Positions 1-16,300 are shown, numbered from the stretch's first letter. The stretch: DNA of 64,000 bases from Hygrocybe punicea (GCA_963556145.1 OY744473.1:2790001-2854000), one strand, 5' to 3'. Notes: generated by a model not told the origin, from the sequence alone. Translations and numbers: made by a program.

Positions 1-752
1 TGCGCGGCCAAAAGGAGAGAATGAGCGATGGAGAGACCTACAAGAAATGTCTGGGTAAGATGATGTGTGATATGAGGACCCAGGGTATGGACCATGTTTA
101 CGCCTGATGTAAAGACTCACATGAGCTCTCGAACGAATATGCAAATGATTTTTAAAAGACTCGTCACGCACCAAGCTGAGCACATGCGTCTAGAGAGAAG
201 ATGGGTTTTCCTCGACTAGCTTGGATGTAACAGCAAACTCGCAGCCATCGTACTCTGAAACAAAAAATCATCATAATTGTGATGAACCTTTGCAGTAGCG
301 ACTCACAACAGGGGGATTCCAGCAACGATCTCGAGCGTATCACCATCTCGCAACTCTTGGGTCGCCGACGGATTTACGATAAGGGTCTCTGACCCTCGTG
401 AGAGCTTCATTGCCTTGCTCTTGCTATTAAGCACCTCGAGTTTTGGAATGCTCAAGGGGTTGTTCTAGCATAATAACTTGAATGACATCGCAGAGGAAGG
501 CATGGCGGACATACCACATCGTCTTGGGAGTAATTTCCAACCAAAAATTCGGCATGATCATGGGAGACCTTCTTGTGATTGACCACTAACTGGCGTTCCT
601 TTCTGCCAAGCACATACTTCGTACTTGCTTTCAGGAGTTTCACCTCTATATTGGTTGAGTTGAATAAATTCTCGGATGAATATGCAGACCTTACTTTGGA
701 AACCGACTTCTCCTGTTTCTTCACCGTCAAAGGGCCCAGAAATTAGCCACAT
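1..752 (-). CDS. NBS1/nibrin-like DNA-repair protein, 5' part only
   Basis: The product is expected to be the FHA/BRCT adaptor of the MRE11-RAD50-NBS1 double-strand-break complex in the nucleus. Start ATG is at 752 (MWLISGPFD). Exons fit complement(725..752, 515..645, 307..464, 172..254, <1..103) with introns of 79, 50, 52 and 68 nt, all GT..AG, and the frame is kept through every join. Residues about 10-100 form an FHA domain: VLGRKERQL, then NHKKVSHDHAEF, matching the GR..S..H signature. A BRCT-like part follows, with VRWLRV, SRGKPI and THHLTQTF, the usual fungal Nbs1 order. The C-terminal MRE11- and ATM-binding region lies beyond the left edge. The gene sits 121 bp downstream of the demethylase gene on the same strand. 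Family assignment rests on FHA-BRCT order and motifs; the exact splice sites are inferred. Confidence 0.8.
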
Positions 753-873
753 ACTAGCAGCGTGCAGTTATGCAACCAACTGTATTCGACGCACGTGATG
801 CGTTGGAAACATGATAACCCTTTATTATGTAATAACAGTAACTTTATGAGATAAAAAAAATTCTAAACGATAA

Positions 874-4744
<3,871 letters not shown>

Positions 4745-5560
4745 TTCTTTTTGAGTGATACTAGTTTATTGGCTAATTGGAGGTCGTGAATCTGCGTAAT
4801 GTCGATGTGCCACCCGGCTCAACGCTTGGAAGTATTACCCACGGTCGACTGGCAGTCGTCAGGGCCCGTTAGGAGGTGGAGGGAAGGCCGGGCTCACTGT
4901 CGCTAACGATGAACTCTTGGTATAGTGCGATTACTTCAGCATCGGAGTTTCAATTCCGGACATGGTCTGTGCGCAAATGTTTTAAAACACAAGGTAGATA
5001 CAGCAAGGGTATGTATATCGGTCGCGACGCTGAAATGAACTAAAATTTGAGTCCGCTGTGATAGCCAGGCTCTTGGGCTGGTTTCCTTATGGGTTCCGCA
5101 CACACCGATATATGTATCGGGCAGCTGTTTTACATCCGACCGCTGATTCGAGTTAGTACTGGGATTAATATTGGCCTATGATACAGTACCTCAGGCCAGT
5201 CTCAACGCAGCGCAAACGGAGTCGGCCTTCAAGAAAGAGCGGACGCCTGTGAGCCGACAGGCACACACCGAGCACTTACAGATCCAATCATTGCAGCCCC
5301 CAAGGCAACCCAGCTCTCGGGACCACAAGTATATATGATGAGACACTTGGTCGAGACGAAACAAGCCCCTTGAACGACATGTCGACACCGTGTTCAACAC
5401 CGTCGGCGCGCAAAGCTTAAATTACGTAACCAGATCATCCCACCCGCGCCCCAAATCCCTCCGAGTCCGTTAGCCTGTCTACCCCGGTCTTATATACGGC
5501 TCCCTGGTGTTTCATAAACCATGGAATTCCACTCCTCATCTCTTCCAGATTTACTCCGTC
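4745..5560. other. intergenic, divergent promoter region
   Basis: About 0.8 kb between the head of the demethylase gene (-) and the zinc-finger gene (+), so it should hold both promoters. I see no long ORF with support and no clear TATA box. A CT-rich stretch (5540-5590) lies at the start of the zinc-finger gene. Confidence 0.5.
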
Positions 5561-6955
5561 ATGTCCCTGTCATCTCTCTCCCTTTCTTTCGACGAGCTTC
5601 GTACGCTGCAAGTCGATGTCAGGCTCAAAAATGGAACATTTCTCCTTGATTTGCTGCCTCTTAGCTACAAAATGTCTTCTAGCGACACCTCACCCATCCC
5701 TCCTACCGGTACGCCCGTCGTCCGTCTAATTCATATCAGGAGTAACTTGCTAAAGGCTTGACCTAGACACGGGTCCTGACTATCTTCACTTCCAAGTAGT
5801 ACACGACAGTCTAGGTCCTCTCCTCCACATCTTCACCTCCAAGACTCTCGGTGCGCAATACAAAATTCTTCCCTGTCCAAGAAACTGCGACGATCTGGTT
5901 CCATTCGGACATGGTTTGAACATTACTCCGATCCCCCCCCCCGTTCCATCGCTCACCGCAGACATCCAGATAATTTTATGGCATACTCGGATAATTTGAA
6001 CACACCTCGCGTTCCCAACGGGGAACCAGCTGACAGAGACGCGCCTTATTCACTATCAGCCCTCTCAGCATTCAATAACTTTTCCTCGCCAGGTAACACG
6101 GTTTCTTGTTATCACTCGTCCCTCTTGGATCTCACAATCTGTTGCAGAGGAACTACTACCCAAAAATTTATATCCGTGGACATCCGACCATTTTCCCTCT
6201 GCCCCGTCGACTTCGTCCCGTTCTTTTTCGGATGAGAGTTCCATGAATGGTGAATTCTCCACCGCTGTGAACGATGATAATCTCCAGTTGTGGACCTCCG
6301 AAATATTGATCGATGACTTGGGAAATGAAAAAGGTACATTATTTGGCGACTGCAGAGCTTGCGGCTCATTCACATCGCACCGCATATAGATATTATTTCC
6401 ACTCCCATCTTGGATAATTCTCCGTACTTTCCAGCCAATAACATGACGCCCACAACATCATATTCCCGCCCCGCCCATAGTTCCGAAACGTCGGTGCATG
6501 CAACAAATGAACCGATTGCTCCTCAAAGTGGTTCGAGAGCGAACTCATCGCCTCCCTCCTGTCAGTCTGCGCGTTATAACATTGACACCGATAACGTTGC
6601 TACTTCAAGCGGTGAACTTTTGGCACCGTCAATTTGGAGCGAGGGTGAAGAAACTGGGGAGAGGCCATTTGCATGTAATGAATTTGGCTGCTCCCGAAGC
6701 TTCAAAAACCAACACACACTCAGATCACACATGGGGACGCATAGATCCAAACGTCCGACATCGTTTCCATGCACTCTAGGCTGCTCCGAGCGGTTTACGA
6801 GGCAACACGATAGGCTTCGTCACGAAGTTGCAAAGCATGGAAAGGTTTGCGAATGGTTGTGTGAGCATTGCGGACGTTTTTTCTCCCTGAAAAAGACTTT
6901 GGCACACCACAAATGTCCGATGATGACAGTCGGGGAAACGCGATGGGTCAACTGA
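5561..6955 (+). CDS. C2H2 zinc-finger protein, probable transcription factor
   Basis: Not identifiable to a named factor. Exons: join(5561..5708, 5767..5913, 5970..6092, 6148..6333, 6390..6955), introns 55-58 nt, total 1170 nt, 389 residues. All phases fit. The N-terminal 280 residues are Ser/Thr/Pro-rich with acidic clusters, typical of an activation or disordered region. The C-terminus has two classical fingers in tandem: FACNEFGC...HTLRSHMGTH, then FPCTLGC...HDRLRHEVAKH. A third degenerate finger follows, WLCEHCGRFF...HHKC, ending in Cys. The GERPF linker-like sequence precedes finger 1. ATG 5561 was preferred over 5507 because of its position, but 5507 (in frame) or 5672 are possible. It is nuclear by inference; target genes are unknown. 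Confidence 0.8.
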
Positions 6956-7310
6956 GTGCGTGCGTGCGTGCACCTCGTAGCTTTCGTCTGATTCGCTGCC
7001 TCACAACCTCACAATTGTCTTTGTTAGTTCTCAGTTTCCGCGACCGACTGTATTAAAGGCCCCCCCTCCCCCACATATTTTATTGTGGTCTATGGCATTT
7101 GGATGTAGTAACCCTTGGTGTGATTCTACCAATGTGTGCATGACATCCGAGTAATAATCATGCGATATCTAGAAGGCGCGATGTGGAATTTGTGTTTTCC
7201 TTGTCATTATATATTCAAGCTCAATAATAAAACTGGCTGGAATCGTTCAAATTTTGTACGATCTAGACTTTCAATTTACGTTCGTTTGTCGTCTCCTACC
7301 ACTGCGACGA
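6956..7310. other. intergenic, 3' flank of the zinc-finger gene
   Basis: No supported gene. A C-rich run (7050-7072) is followed by AT-rich sequence with AATAAAA at 7224-7230, which could be polyadenylation-related. Confidence 0.35.
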
Positions 7311-7774
7311 CATGGAGTCTACAATCAATATTCGTGTTTCTCCTGGCCTTTTCCTTGCCTTTCATACCGAACTGCCTCCTCCTTGGGAACTATTTACCCA
7401 TTAGATAGAAGTCGACGGTGGGTATCCCCCTTCACATGCTTTCTAAACTCGATTGCCAGTGAAATATCGAAAATTCTCAGGACCGTTGCTTTGTTGAACA
7501 GTTGAAGGACTCCACTGATAGGTATTTGTTTTTCTCGCGATGCTTCTGTTTATGCAGAGCCAGTTATTGGGAGTGCGAAGATCACCAGGGATCTTTGGAG
7601 AAGCGCGGCGAAGTCTACTCTAGTCGACCACGGAAGATTGCAGCGTAAGTGGTCAAAATAGTCAGAAAGAAAACTCATGTTCTCTTTTTGTCGCGACAGG
7701 CATGCGATTTTGTCTGGGAGGACGAGGGGCCTCTCGTTGGCCTACAAATGCCGGTTCAGAAGATGGCGAAAGGT
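7311..7774 (+). other. possible remnant of a small spliced gene
   Basis: A short open stretch from ATG 7311 is followed by splice-like signals. The clearest intron is 7645..7699 (GTAAGT ... GCGACAG). The flanking pieces read as plausible protein in some frames (EPVIGSAKITRDLW before it; CDFVWEDEGPLVG after it), but I could not join them in one frame. I do not recognise it. It ends where a dispersed repeat begins at 7775, so it may be cut by that repeat. Confidence 0.25.
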
Positions 7775-7840
7775 CATCAGGAAATCGGAGAGGCGCTGAT
7801 ATATCCAGGCGGAGTTGATAAGTGACAAGCAGACTTCAAA
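7775..7840 (+). repeat. dispersed repeat R1, truncated copy
   Basis: It begins CATCAGGAAATCGG and continues with TATATCCAGGCGGAGTTGAT, matching the first ~60 bp of the 253-bp repeats at 36393 and 62976. It then diverges. A further weak match to the CATCAGGAAAT start is at 8153. Confidence 0.6.
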
Positions 7841-8839
7841 GCCATCACAATTCAGGCTCGATATTGTCTTCTAACAAACACGAAGAATGAGTGTAAATTA
7901 GAATTAAGTCTATGTACGAATCTGGCAAGTTGTGGCGCGTTGCCTCTCAGCTTGTGCCACTCCCACTTGCCACTCCAAAAGATCTTCCCTGCTCAATAGA
8001 GCAGATTATCTCTTTCATTTCTCTCCGAAATCACACACCAACTTTCTGATGCCTCGACTTCATCAGCAAACCCTGATCCGAGAGCCAGTGCTATGTAGCT
8101 TAGTCATAGCAACCATAGCACTCATAGCATACTAGGGAGGTCCCCGATATATCATCAGGAAATTGAACATGAAATGAGAAAGTCTTATAAGACCTGATCT
8201 GATACATCATAAGTAACATCCAGTATCACTATGATGACAGCCAGGTCAACTCAGATAATTTATGGTTACCTAGATGAAAATACATCACATCAAGCATATT
8301 GATGTCAATGTAGCATTAGTTGCCAACAATGTCTTGACCACTAATTCTGGTATTCATTGGTAACCAATGATATTAGAATATCTGTTATTGAGTAATAGGA
8401 GGGGAAAAAATTCTGCCTTTTAACCATTGTCTTTCTCATTCACTTATCTTATAATGGTCTCATGTTAAATCTTCTTGGAATTTATCTGATGTTATCTCAA
8501 GGTCTTAGAATTAATTTTATCTAATCTTATCTCAAGGTCTTGAAAGTTTATCTTATCTCACTTATTGTCTTATTGTCCAGTTTGAATGCTTAATATAAGT
8601 GTAAGGATGAAAAATTGAGACATGAACAAGATTTTGTATTTTGTTCAACCCACAGGTGTGCAGCCAAATAGTGCCAACATATGTGTACATATTTATACAG
8701 ACTCCAGGTACAAGAAAGATAGTTACTTGCCAATGGAATGCCAAATCTTAACAGTGTGACCATGCATAGATTTTAATATATCACCACATACAAAATGATT
8801 CCAGTCTTGCAATACCTCTGAGAAGAATTCACCATCTTA

Positions 8840-9058
8840 ACATCAGAATTACATGACATGATCTTAGAATATCAGTGTGATAGCTACAGGAATAGTGTGA
8901 CAATATTCTTATCAGAATTACATGACTTTATCTTAAAATATCAATGTGATAGCTACAGGAATAGTGTGACAATATTGTTATCAGAATTACATGACTTTAT
9001 CTTAAAATATCAATGTGATAGCTACAGGAATAGTATGACAATATTGTTATCAGAGTTC
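8840..9058. repeat. three tandem copies of a 69-bp unit
   Basis: Three adjacent copies, with a partial fourth, of an AT-rich unit containing ATCAGAATTACATGAC and GATAGCTACAGGAATAG. Units differ by only a few bases. The reading frame stays open through the array (23 codons per unit), but nothing suggests it is translated. Confidence 0.9.
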
Positions 9059-9440
9059 TAAATTGTGATAAGCTTATATATCACTAGATCACATGATATC
9101 AGTCAGCTATCTGTTGATAAGATCTGTCTGGAAATCCCTGTGTCTCCACGTTTTCCTGATGATAGCCCTATGTAGCGTCGCCTGGGCTCTATGTAGCATT
9201 ACATAGCTTTGCCTGCTCCCTATAGAATACGATATAGGAGTGTATAGCCTGCTGCCCCTGCCTGTAAACACACCATTTATATTGCTTATTTATTATTTAG
9301 GATTCCATTTCGTTAGGATAAAATGAATTGCATTGATACGATGACCTATATACAACAGCAGATATGCTAATACTTTCATATCTACGCTGCCCCATCCCAC
9401 CATTATGCTCTCACCGCACTACTGCCATCACTGACTGGTA

Positions 9441-10501
9441 CTATGCCGCTGTTGGTGCCCGCCAGTACTGTGCTAGTGTAGGTGCTGGCGCTGCTGGTCC
9501 TGATGTTGGTACTAGTGCTGGTGCTTGTGATGCCCGTGTTGGCGCTGGTGCCAGTGCTGGTGCTGGTGTCAGTGTTGGTGCCGGCGTTGGTGCTAGTGCC
9601 CATGTCAGAGCTGTGGTGCCTGTGCTGGCACCCACATTGGCGTTGGTGCTGGTACTGGTGCCCATGTCGGTGCCGGCTGTGCTGTGGTGTTGGTGCCTGC
9701 GTTGGCGCTGGCGTCGCATTGGTACTGGCGCCAGTGTCAGTGCTGGTGCTGGTACCCGTGTTGGTCCCACTGGGTTCCCGCCAGCGCTCCTGCTGGTGGA
9801 GCTGCTGCCACTGCCACTACAGGTGGTGGTGGTGTTGGTGGTGCCGCTGCCATTGTGCCCCGCCATTGCCACTACTGGTGATGGTGGTGGTGCTGCTGCT
9901 GTTGCATCCCCACTGCCGCCGCCGGGTCCCTGCCAGTGCTGCTGCTGGTGGAGCTGCTGCCATTGCATCGTCGTTTGTCATCCACATTCCTGCCCCAATG
10001 TCATGGTCGCTTTCGTGTAGTCACCGTTGTCATTTCCGTGCCTTTTTCGTGGCCATGCGAGTTTCCATAGTCGTCATTATATAGATGCAAAGCAGTGAAA
10101 AAAAGATTAGAACCAATCAAAAAGAAAGACATGTGAGGGCTTCGGCCCTCGCAGACGTACCTTATTTGCCTTGTTGTCGTCGTCCTATGATCTGGTGGTC
10201 TTACGTTGTCGTTTCCGTTTGCGTTGGTGTTCCTTTTGCGTCCCATTTGCGCCCCATTTGCGTTTGCGTTTGCATGTTCGTTGCCGTCCCTTTTGTGTGT
10301 TGGTGCCGGCATTGTGGCTGGCGTGGTGCTGGTACTGGTACTGGTGCCGGTGCTGGCAAGAGAGGGGGCGGAGCGAGAGGGAAAGTGAGAGAACAGGGGG
10401 AGGAGAAACTTACCGAGGGAACAGGAATAGGAAGGGGTGAGTGGAGAGCGGGAGAGCAAAAGTGTGGCAGTCAGTTTGCGAGGGCTGTGGTCGGGAAACA
10501 A
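9441..10501 (-). CDS. possible low-complexity gene inside a repeat element
   Basis: On the minus strand an Asn/Thr/Arg-rich segment (NEHANANANG near 10290) ends at a donor-like AATAAG|GTACGT (10155-10166). A hairpin GAGGGCTTCGGCCCTC (10135-10150) lies just inside the putative intron. Below it an open frame at 9441..9968 is built from Gly/Thr/Ser/Ala repeats (GTSTSTNANVG type), caused by degenerate GGTGCT/GGTACT microsatellite. The layout (low-complexity coding block, splice donor, hairpin) resembles the hAT-type elements at 34 and 60 kb. I do not recognise a domain, and translation is uncertain. Confidence 0.25.
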
Positions 10502-11094
10502 AGCGGGGGGAAGTGGGGGGTATAGGGTTGTGGGAGGTATGGGAGGTATGGGAGGGCCCGGGAGGCATAGGAGGGCCTGGGATGGCCCGGGATAGGTGCA
10601 GGAGGGCCCAGGACGAGTATGGGAAGGCGCAGAGGGTGCGGGAGGGCAGGAAGCTGTGGAGGGTGTGTGAGAGGAAACAGCGAGGGAGCGGTCAGCAACA
10701 AGTGAGGGTGAGTGTGGGACTCACCTCAGCAATGACCGTGTTTTGTGGCAATCCGCGCCTCGTTGGCGATGGAAACGAGGTGTGGGGGGTGAGAGTGGGG
10801 GAGCAGGAGAGTGAGAGAGAGAGTGGGCGGGGGTGGCATGGAGAGACAAGAGCGAGGTGGCAGGAAGAAAGAGAAAGGTGGGTGGAGGAAAATGAACCGT
10901 GGACAAACAGCTGCAATGTGAGGACTTAGAGAAATTCATTTCAAGTTCACTCAGAGGTATATATTGGGTTAGCGGGGCAATGTAAAATAGAACTATGTAC
11001 TATGATCACCATATGTAGTGAGGAGGGCATTCTATGTAATGCTATGGAGTGCTATGTAGGGTGCCTTTGATGCTATAAGTGCTATGGATGTGCT

Positions 11095-11616
11095 ATGACT
11101 GTTACGGAAATTTCAGTTTGCTATGACCTGAAAACAGGGTTTGCTGATGTTCTCTTTGACCCTGCGCAACTCCAATGCCCCGACTACGCATCTCTCTTTT
11201 ATGCCCCAACCCAAGCACCCTTTGTCAATGCCGCCACAACAGAGGCCCAAGCGGTACAACTGCTCACCAACGTCTGGACAGCAGGCAACAACCTAGAAAA
11301 GCAACTATGGCAAGATCAGCTACACAATGACGCTGCGGAGCAAGCAGAAGAGTTTTTACAGGCCCAAGCAGCCGCGGAACAACACACTCTCCTAGCCGCC
11401 CAAGAACGAGAGGATGTGCGAAAGGAAGAGATGAAGAAGAACAAGACCAAGTACATCCCCATCCCGAATCGGCCGATGCCCAATGTTGAGGAATCGGTCG
11501 GAATGATAGCTTCAGGGAGCTCCTCGTCGTTGTCTGTTAACTCACTCCTAACTGATCCTTCCTCAGACATGTGCGGTTCTGTGCAAGTGGTTTCTTCATT
11601 GAGGACATCATCTTGA
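11095..11616 (+). CDS. truncated gag-like/repeat-associated protein common in Agaricomycetes
   Basis: An intact 173-codon frame. The N-terminal part (FDPAQLQCPDYASLF, then EAQAVQLLTNVW) and the Glu/Lys-rich helical middle ending KEEMKKNKTKYIPIPNRPMP follow the order I know from abundant hypothetical proteins of mushroom repeats. In those a YALRK...ELWYFTN segment normally follows. Here that segment is missing and the frame runs into a Ser-rich tail, so the copy is probably truncated. Its ATG overlaps the right inverted repeat of the element at 8103-11099, so that element may have landed at its 5' end. Function is unknown; a gag-like role is inference only. Confidence 0.5.
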   Translation: MTVTEISVCYDLKTGFADVLFDPAQLQCPDYASLFYAPTQAPFVNAATTEAQAVQLLTNVWTAGNNLEKQLWQDQLHNDAAEQAEEFLQAQAAAEQHTLLAAQEREDVRKEEMKKNKTKYIPIPNRPMPNVEESVGMIASGSSSSLSVNSLLTDPSSDMCGSVQVVSSLRTSS

Positions 11617-11997
11617 GGTGTTCCATCAACAGATGAGTCGCTGCAAATGCCATTCAGGACTAGATCTCAAGACAACGGCCATGTGAGCATTACCTGATGA
11701 TGAGCCGTGAACTATGTGCATCCGAGATGGCTAAGGCCGTGTGATGTGTCTGAGCCTTCTTCTTCCCCATCCTGGGCTTTTTCCACCGAAGCAATTCCAT
11801 TCCCGCCTTCTCTGTCATGAAAATACATCACCCCCATACATTTTTCCTCAGATACCACTTATTTTCATGACGATCTGTGACAGATTGTCAGACAAACCCT
11901 TACGATTCACACACCCTGCAGAGCGGGGGAGACATTACATTCACAAACCCCTGGAAGGGGCACCAGACCAGATACAAGTACAAATGACGCGATTACA

Positions 11998-12635
11998 CTA
12001 TTCTACAGTAATCGCATCCGAGACCGACGACCCCGACTCTTGCAACTGGACGCGCATGTCATCCAGGAACCGCTCAACCTCCCTTTCCAAAGATCTCTCG
12101 ATCGCTGTGCAACAAACGACCATAAACCTCGATGCTACCCCGAATGGCAGTGGGAAACCAGACTCACGATAAGTCAAGTCTCCAACCGGCTCCGGAGAAG
12201 GACCCCTCAGGTCCTCGGATGATGAGCCCCAGCTCACTGTGACTAACGGCGGTATCTCGGGGGACGACTCCTCCGACCTCCACGCATCATCCAATTCTAA
12301 AACAAAGACTTGGTCAGAAGACTCTAGATGATCCACCGACCGGGACACTCACGATATGGGTCGGCCAGTAGCTGGCACAAAAGGACCTTGTGTACCTTAA
12401 CCAGCAGGCAACACTCCGTGCGATGCCTCGCCTTCCCGCAAGTGAAACACCGACCCAGAGCCCAATAGAGATCCCGATCAGAAGCCGAGAGCTGAATGAG
12501 GTGGTGGAACGTATAACAATTAACCTTAATAACTGAGGTTGGGGAGAAGAGCGAAGAAGCCTTGAAGAAAGTGACTTGGTGATAAGGGTGGAGACACATC
12601 GCATTTCTGCAGGACAAGCATGCAGAAACCACCAA
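11998..12635 (-). CDS. unrecognised two-exon protein with a Cys/His-rich segment
   Basis: Exons complement(11998..12296, 12353..12635), with a 56-nt intron whose GTGAGT and TTTTAG ends keep the frame. The N-terminal exon has cysteines in CLSCRNAMCLHPYH and CFTCGKARHRTECC, suggesting metal binding. The second exon is acidic and Ser/Pro-rich (DDAWRSEESSPEIPPL). The start at 12635 is uncertain and an upstream exon is possible. I do not recognise the family. It lies between the gag-like ORF and the P-like transposase and is likely part of the same repeat landscape. Confidence 0.45.
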
Positions 12636-12830
12636 GCTTTATACCGAATGGAGGCCCACTCCCGATCAGGAAGGAACCTCTACCACTTCATCAATGAACC
12701 CGTGAGAACGGCACGTGACCGGAGGTTGAAACCCCCGACTCCCACAAGAACACCACAGACCACTCCCATCACTCACGCCGGGACAATAAGACACCCACTT
12801 TCACTACCCACGCACAAACTCCCTCCAATC

Positions 12831-13238
12831 ATGACCCAATCCGTTATCGCCATTATCATTGCCATCATCATCGTATACACATTCATCCTCATCGCGATAT
12901 GCCGGGGGGTACAACGAATCCCCATCACCGCTGATCCCGAGATCCCCCTATCAATGTTCGAAGTGTTCCGGCCCCCCACAATCCGCAGCAACGACATGTC
13001 ACATGGCAATGAATCCTCACGCGAAGAACTAGACAGCCGTGGTGACGCGTACCCGGATGCTTACGGATCTGGTGACGAATCCGCACGCCAGCCCGGCACG
13101 ATCACAAATCACCTCAATGCCGGGGGAGACGTAGACCCACCAACACGACGGAGCGAGTCGCCTTTACGATGCGTCACTGATACTGCGGAAGGGGAGGAAT
13201 GGTATAAAAGACATCGTACTACATGTAGCCTACCCTAA
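12831..13238 (+). CDS. small single-pass membrane protein, unrecognised
   Basis: A 135-residue frame starting MTQSVIAIIIAIIIVYTF, a strong hydrophobic helix of about 22 residues at the very N-terminus. A basic/polar stretch (CRGVQRIPI) follows, then a hydrophilic acidic/Ser-rich tail. The pattern fits an N-terminal signal anchor with a polar C-terminal domain. The frame is open further upstream to 12576, but MTQSV is the start that makes structural sense. There is no family match by eye. It is convergent with the transposase gene, whose 3' end is at 13368. Confidence 0.4.
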   Translation: MTQSVIAIIIAIIIVYTFILIAICRGVQRIPITADPEIPLSMFEVFRPPTIRSNDMSHGNESSREELDSRGDAYPDAYGSGDESARQPGTITNHLNAGGDVDPPTRRSESPLRCVTDTAEGEEWYKRHRTTCSLP

Positions 13239-13367
13239 CTTTGACCTCTTGTATTTCTCCTAGCAGTTGTACTAGACGTAACAAACTTCACTCAACCACA
13301 TCACTTGAACCTTATCCCTGAAGACCCTACCTTTACGAATCATACCATCACTCTCATAAAAAGACCC

Positions 13368-16300
13368 TCAAAACGTAAAAACTCTATTATCGCCGACATC
13401 GTGCAACCGTTTGACCCGCCGAACCATCACACAACCGCTAGTCATGACATTCTCAGCATCCGATATCTTGAATTGTGCCTCGTAGGTCACCAATGGCACC
13501 GTCAGGTGGTTGTTGTGAAAGTGCATCTTCATATTGTATCGCCAGATTGCAGGGTCTTTGGCGGGACAGAGGGGGCATGGGATTGGAACGTTGCTGCAGG
13601 GAGCTGAGTTGGTGGATGTCGAAGCAGACTGGTATGAAAACTTGACGAGGTTTGGGCAACGAGATCTCATCAGATCGACTTGAGGTCCACTGCCCGAACC
13701 TTTGCCCTTGCGCAAATAGAAGACACACGTCGATCCTGACTGCAAGCAGAATCCGCAGGTCTCACTGAGATGACTGACGGTCGAGTCGAAGAGGATATGG
13801 GTGCCGACATGCTCTAAGACGCGCTGGGCTTGTGTCCTGTCCCACTCGTAGGCAGGCCTACACTTCGGACAAATATCCGAATCACGCAATTGCGAATCTC
13901 CATGATCAGACTCGCACAGAAATGCTGCACGTCCTGTATTGTGGTTAGGTCTGTTCTATATATCCAACAGATGACACACACCTGATGCTCGGTATGGGGA
14001 ATATTCTGATTGGTTCACCACCGGCAGCACAAGAGCATCACCAGAAGATAAACGAGCATACAGACTTGCTGCCAGCAACCTCAATTCCTCACTACGAAAC
14101 ATGTACGTGGGATTTCCTGTGGTCTGCATGGAAACGGTGGGATTGATTGTTTCAACCAAATGGCCTGGTAATTTGTGGGTGGTGTCCAACTTGCGCGTCC
14201 ACTCCCAATCCGCACTGGCAGGGTTGGAGGATGGATTCTGATAAGCGAGACGCAGAAGCTGAATGGAGAGGGAGACTGTCTTCTCGGCTACAAGTTCGAG
14301 GGCAATTTGTGGTACAGATCGATGATCTACAGCAATACTGGTGATGTGACCGAGTGCAAGAAAGATGAGGTCGTTGCATTTCACGAGCGTTGCTACTGGT
14401 TCATTGATGAACAGAGTTTGTCCACCAAAAACCGAGTCGAAATTGAGGATGTCGGAAGAGGCGTTTGGTGAGATAGCGTAACGTGAGAGGCCGGCAACCC
14501 ATTTTAGTCGATCAGTGGAGCCCGAATTTGTCTTGAACTTGAAGGATTCTCGCAGAATATGAGCTTTGTAGACTGGTTTCCCCTGCACCTCGACAAAGGG
14601 CTCGAATGAAGTCGGATTTGCCCCACTCTCCTCGATAGCCACTTGGTCTTCAAGATCAAGGTCCTCTGCAGATACAGCCTCTGGGGAAGCACTCCCCTGT
14701 GGCGGGGCAGGCATCTCGCTCTCCTCATCATTGCCTTCTTCGCCGACTCCGTCCGACCGATTATCTTCAAGCCTGCCTGCAAATGGGAAGAGTACGTCGA
14801 CACCGTTTTCTTCCATTTTCATGAACATATCCCAAGCATTCTTGTGGCAGTTCTCGATTAAACGACGTCCATTGTTCCAGCAGGTGACGGGAAGGACTTG
14901 GGAGACTCGAACATCACCCATCCACGACACGGGATTGATGTGATCAGTCTTGGCTATAACCTCTTCCTTCTTGTTGAACGTAGGGAGCTTGAGCCACTGA
15001 GGGCCACAGTCCCATTCCGGGTGCTCGCTCAGAATCTTGGAGACTTCTGTAACACTAGAAATACGGTTAGCGAGCTGAAGAATATCGGCATTGGCATCGT
15101 TGCCGATCATCGTCCAATAGATTCCAAACGAAATCTCAAGTCGATCTGTTCCTAGTAAGATTGTCCAAAATCGAGCATCTGGGTGATCGACCTTGGTTTT
15201 CGCAACACAAAAATAGATGTTCTTGATCATAATTTGAATGTCATCATAGAGGATCGTTGGGAGGAATTGTTTGCCGCCAGAATGCGTGGTATAAAGGAAG
15301 GTGGCAAGATGTGAGGCGGCACTCAAGTTGACCAATTGATGGTGTAAGGACATGGTGACTTGCACATATGGAAGCATGAGGTGACGGAAAAGTGAGCCGA
15401 GGGTCTTCAGCGCTTCGTGTGCGGCTGCAAAACCTGGGCGATCTGTGGGTTTGGGACAGCGTAGAGACCAGATGGCGTGCAGGAGAGTAAAAACGAGTGT
15501 GACGTCTTGCTTGTCAGCAGGATTGAGAAGGTAATTAATCTTGTGCGCTGGCATTCCATCAGCTCGTAAGTGCCAGCTAAGCACGGAGGGAGTGATGTGG
15601 ATACCGTTGACCATAGTACCCTTGTCACAAAGTAAGAGATTGCGCAGCCGCTTGAAAACGTGCTTGTAGTCTTTGTCGCACGTAATATCGTCGTCGCCTA
15701 TGAGCGTATTGAATAATTTGAGATGGTCGAGTAAATGAAAGATGTTGGACGACTGGGGAAGCGATTTCTTCTGAGTTAATTGTGCGAGAGCAGCACCGCG
15801 TCGGGTTTTGCCGTCAGATGCAAGAGATATTAGGCGGGACCCAGGTATCATCGCAGCTCTCGAAGTGCAAGCAACGACGACGGTGGAGATTAAAGAGGCG
15901 TGGCGAACGGCGTTCTCATGTTTACAAGTCCCCGATATCATAATTGGTCGTGCTCCGTAGACTCTTGACGCATCCAATAAAGTCCCGATAGCAGCAACAG
16001 TAGGCTACAGTGGTGCAACGGAACGGTGGGAAAAGAGAAGCTCAAAACGGAATGCCACATACCTCCGAAGCGAGGTGTACCTCGTTGCAACCAACTGCCT
16101 CACACAACGCCTCAACCTCCTCCAGCGAACAGAACTCAAGACCAAGACTCTGGCCGTGTTCTCGACAAACCCCAAGGAACTGATTCATCGTGTCGTCCCA
16201 TCGAGGACGACATTCAACAGTGATCTCATCAAACATCAATACGTATCCTGTTGCGTTGTTGCTTGTGCCTTCTTTGCCGCTGTTGACGCTGACGCTGAAC

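Larger units (their letters stand above)
8103..11099. mobile_element. candidate non-autonomous element with imperfect terminal inverted repeats
   Basis: The left end 8103-8130 (GTCATAGCAACCATAGCAC...) matches the reverse complement of the right end 11070-11099 (GTCATAGCACATCCATAGCAC...) over about 28 bp with a small gap. Short relatives of the CTATGTAGC motif recur at 8085, 9168-9205 and 11030-11055. The inside is AT-rich at the left, then holds a low-complexity ORF region and a purine-rich stretch. No transposase is visible and I could not find a target duplication, so the boundaries may be wrong. Confidence 0.4.
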
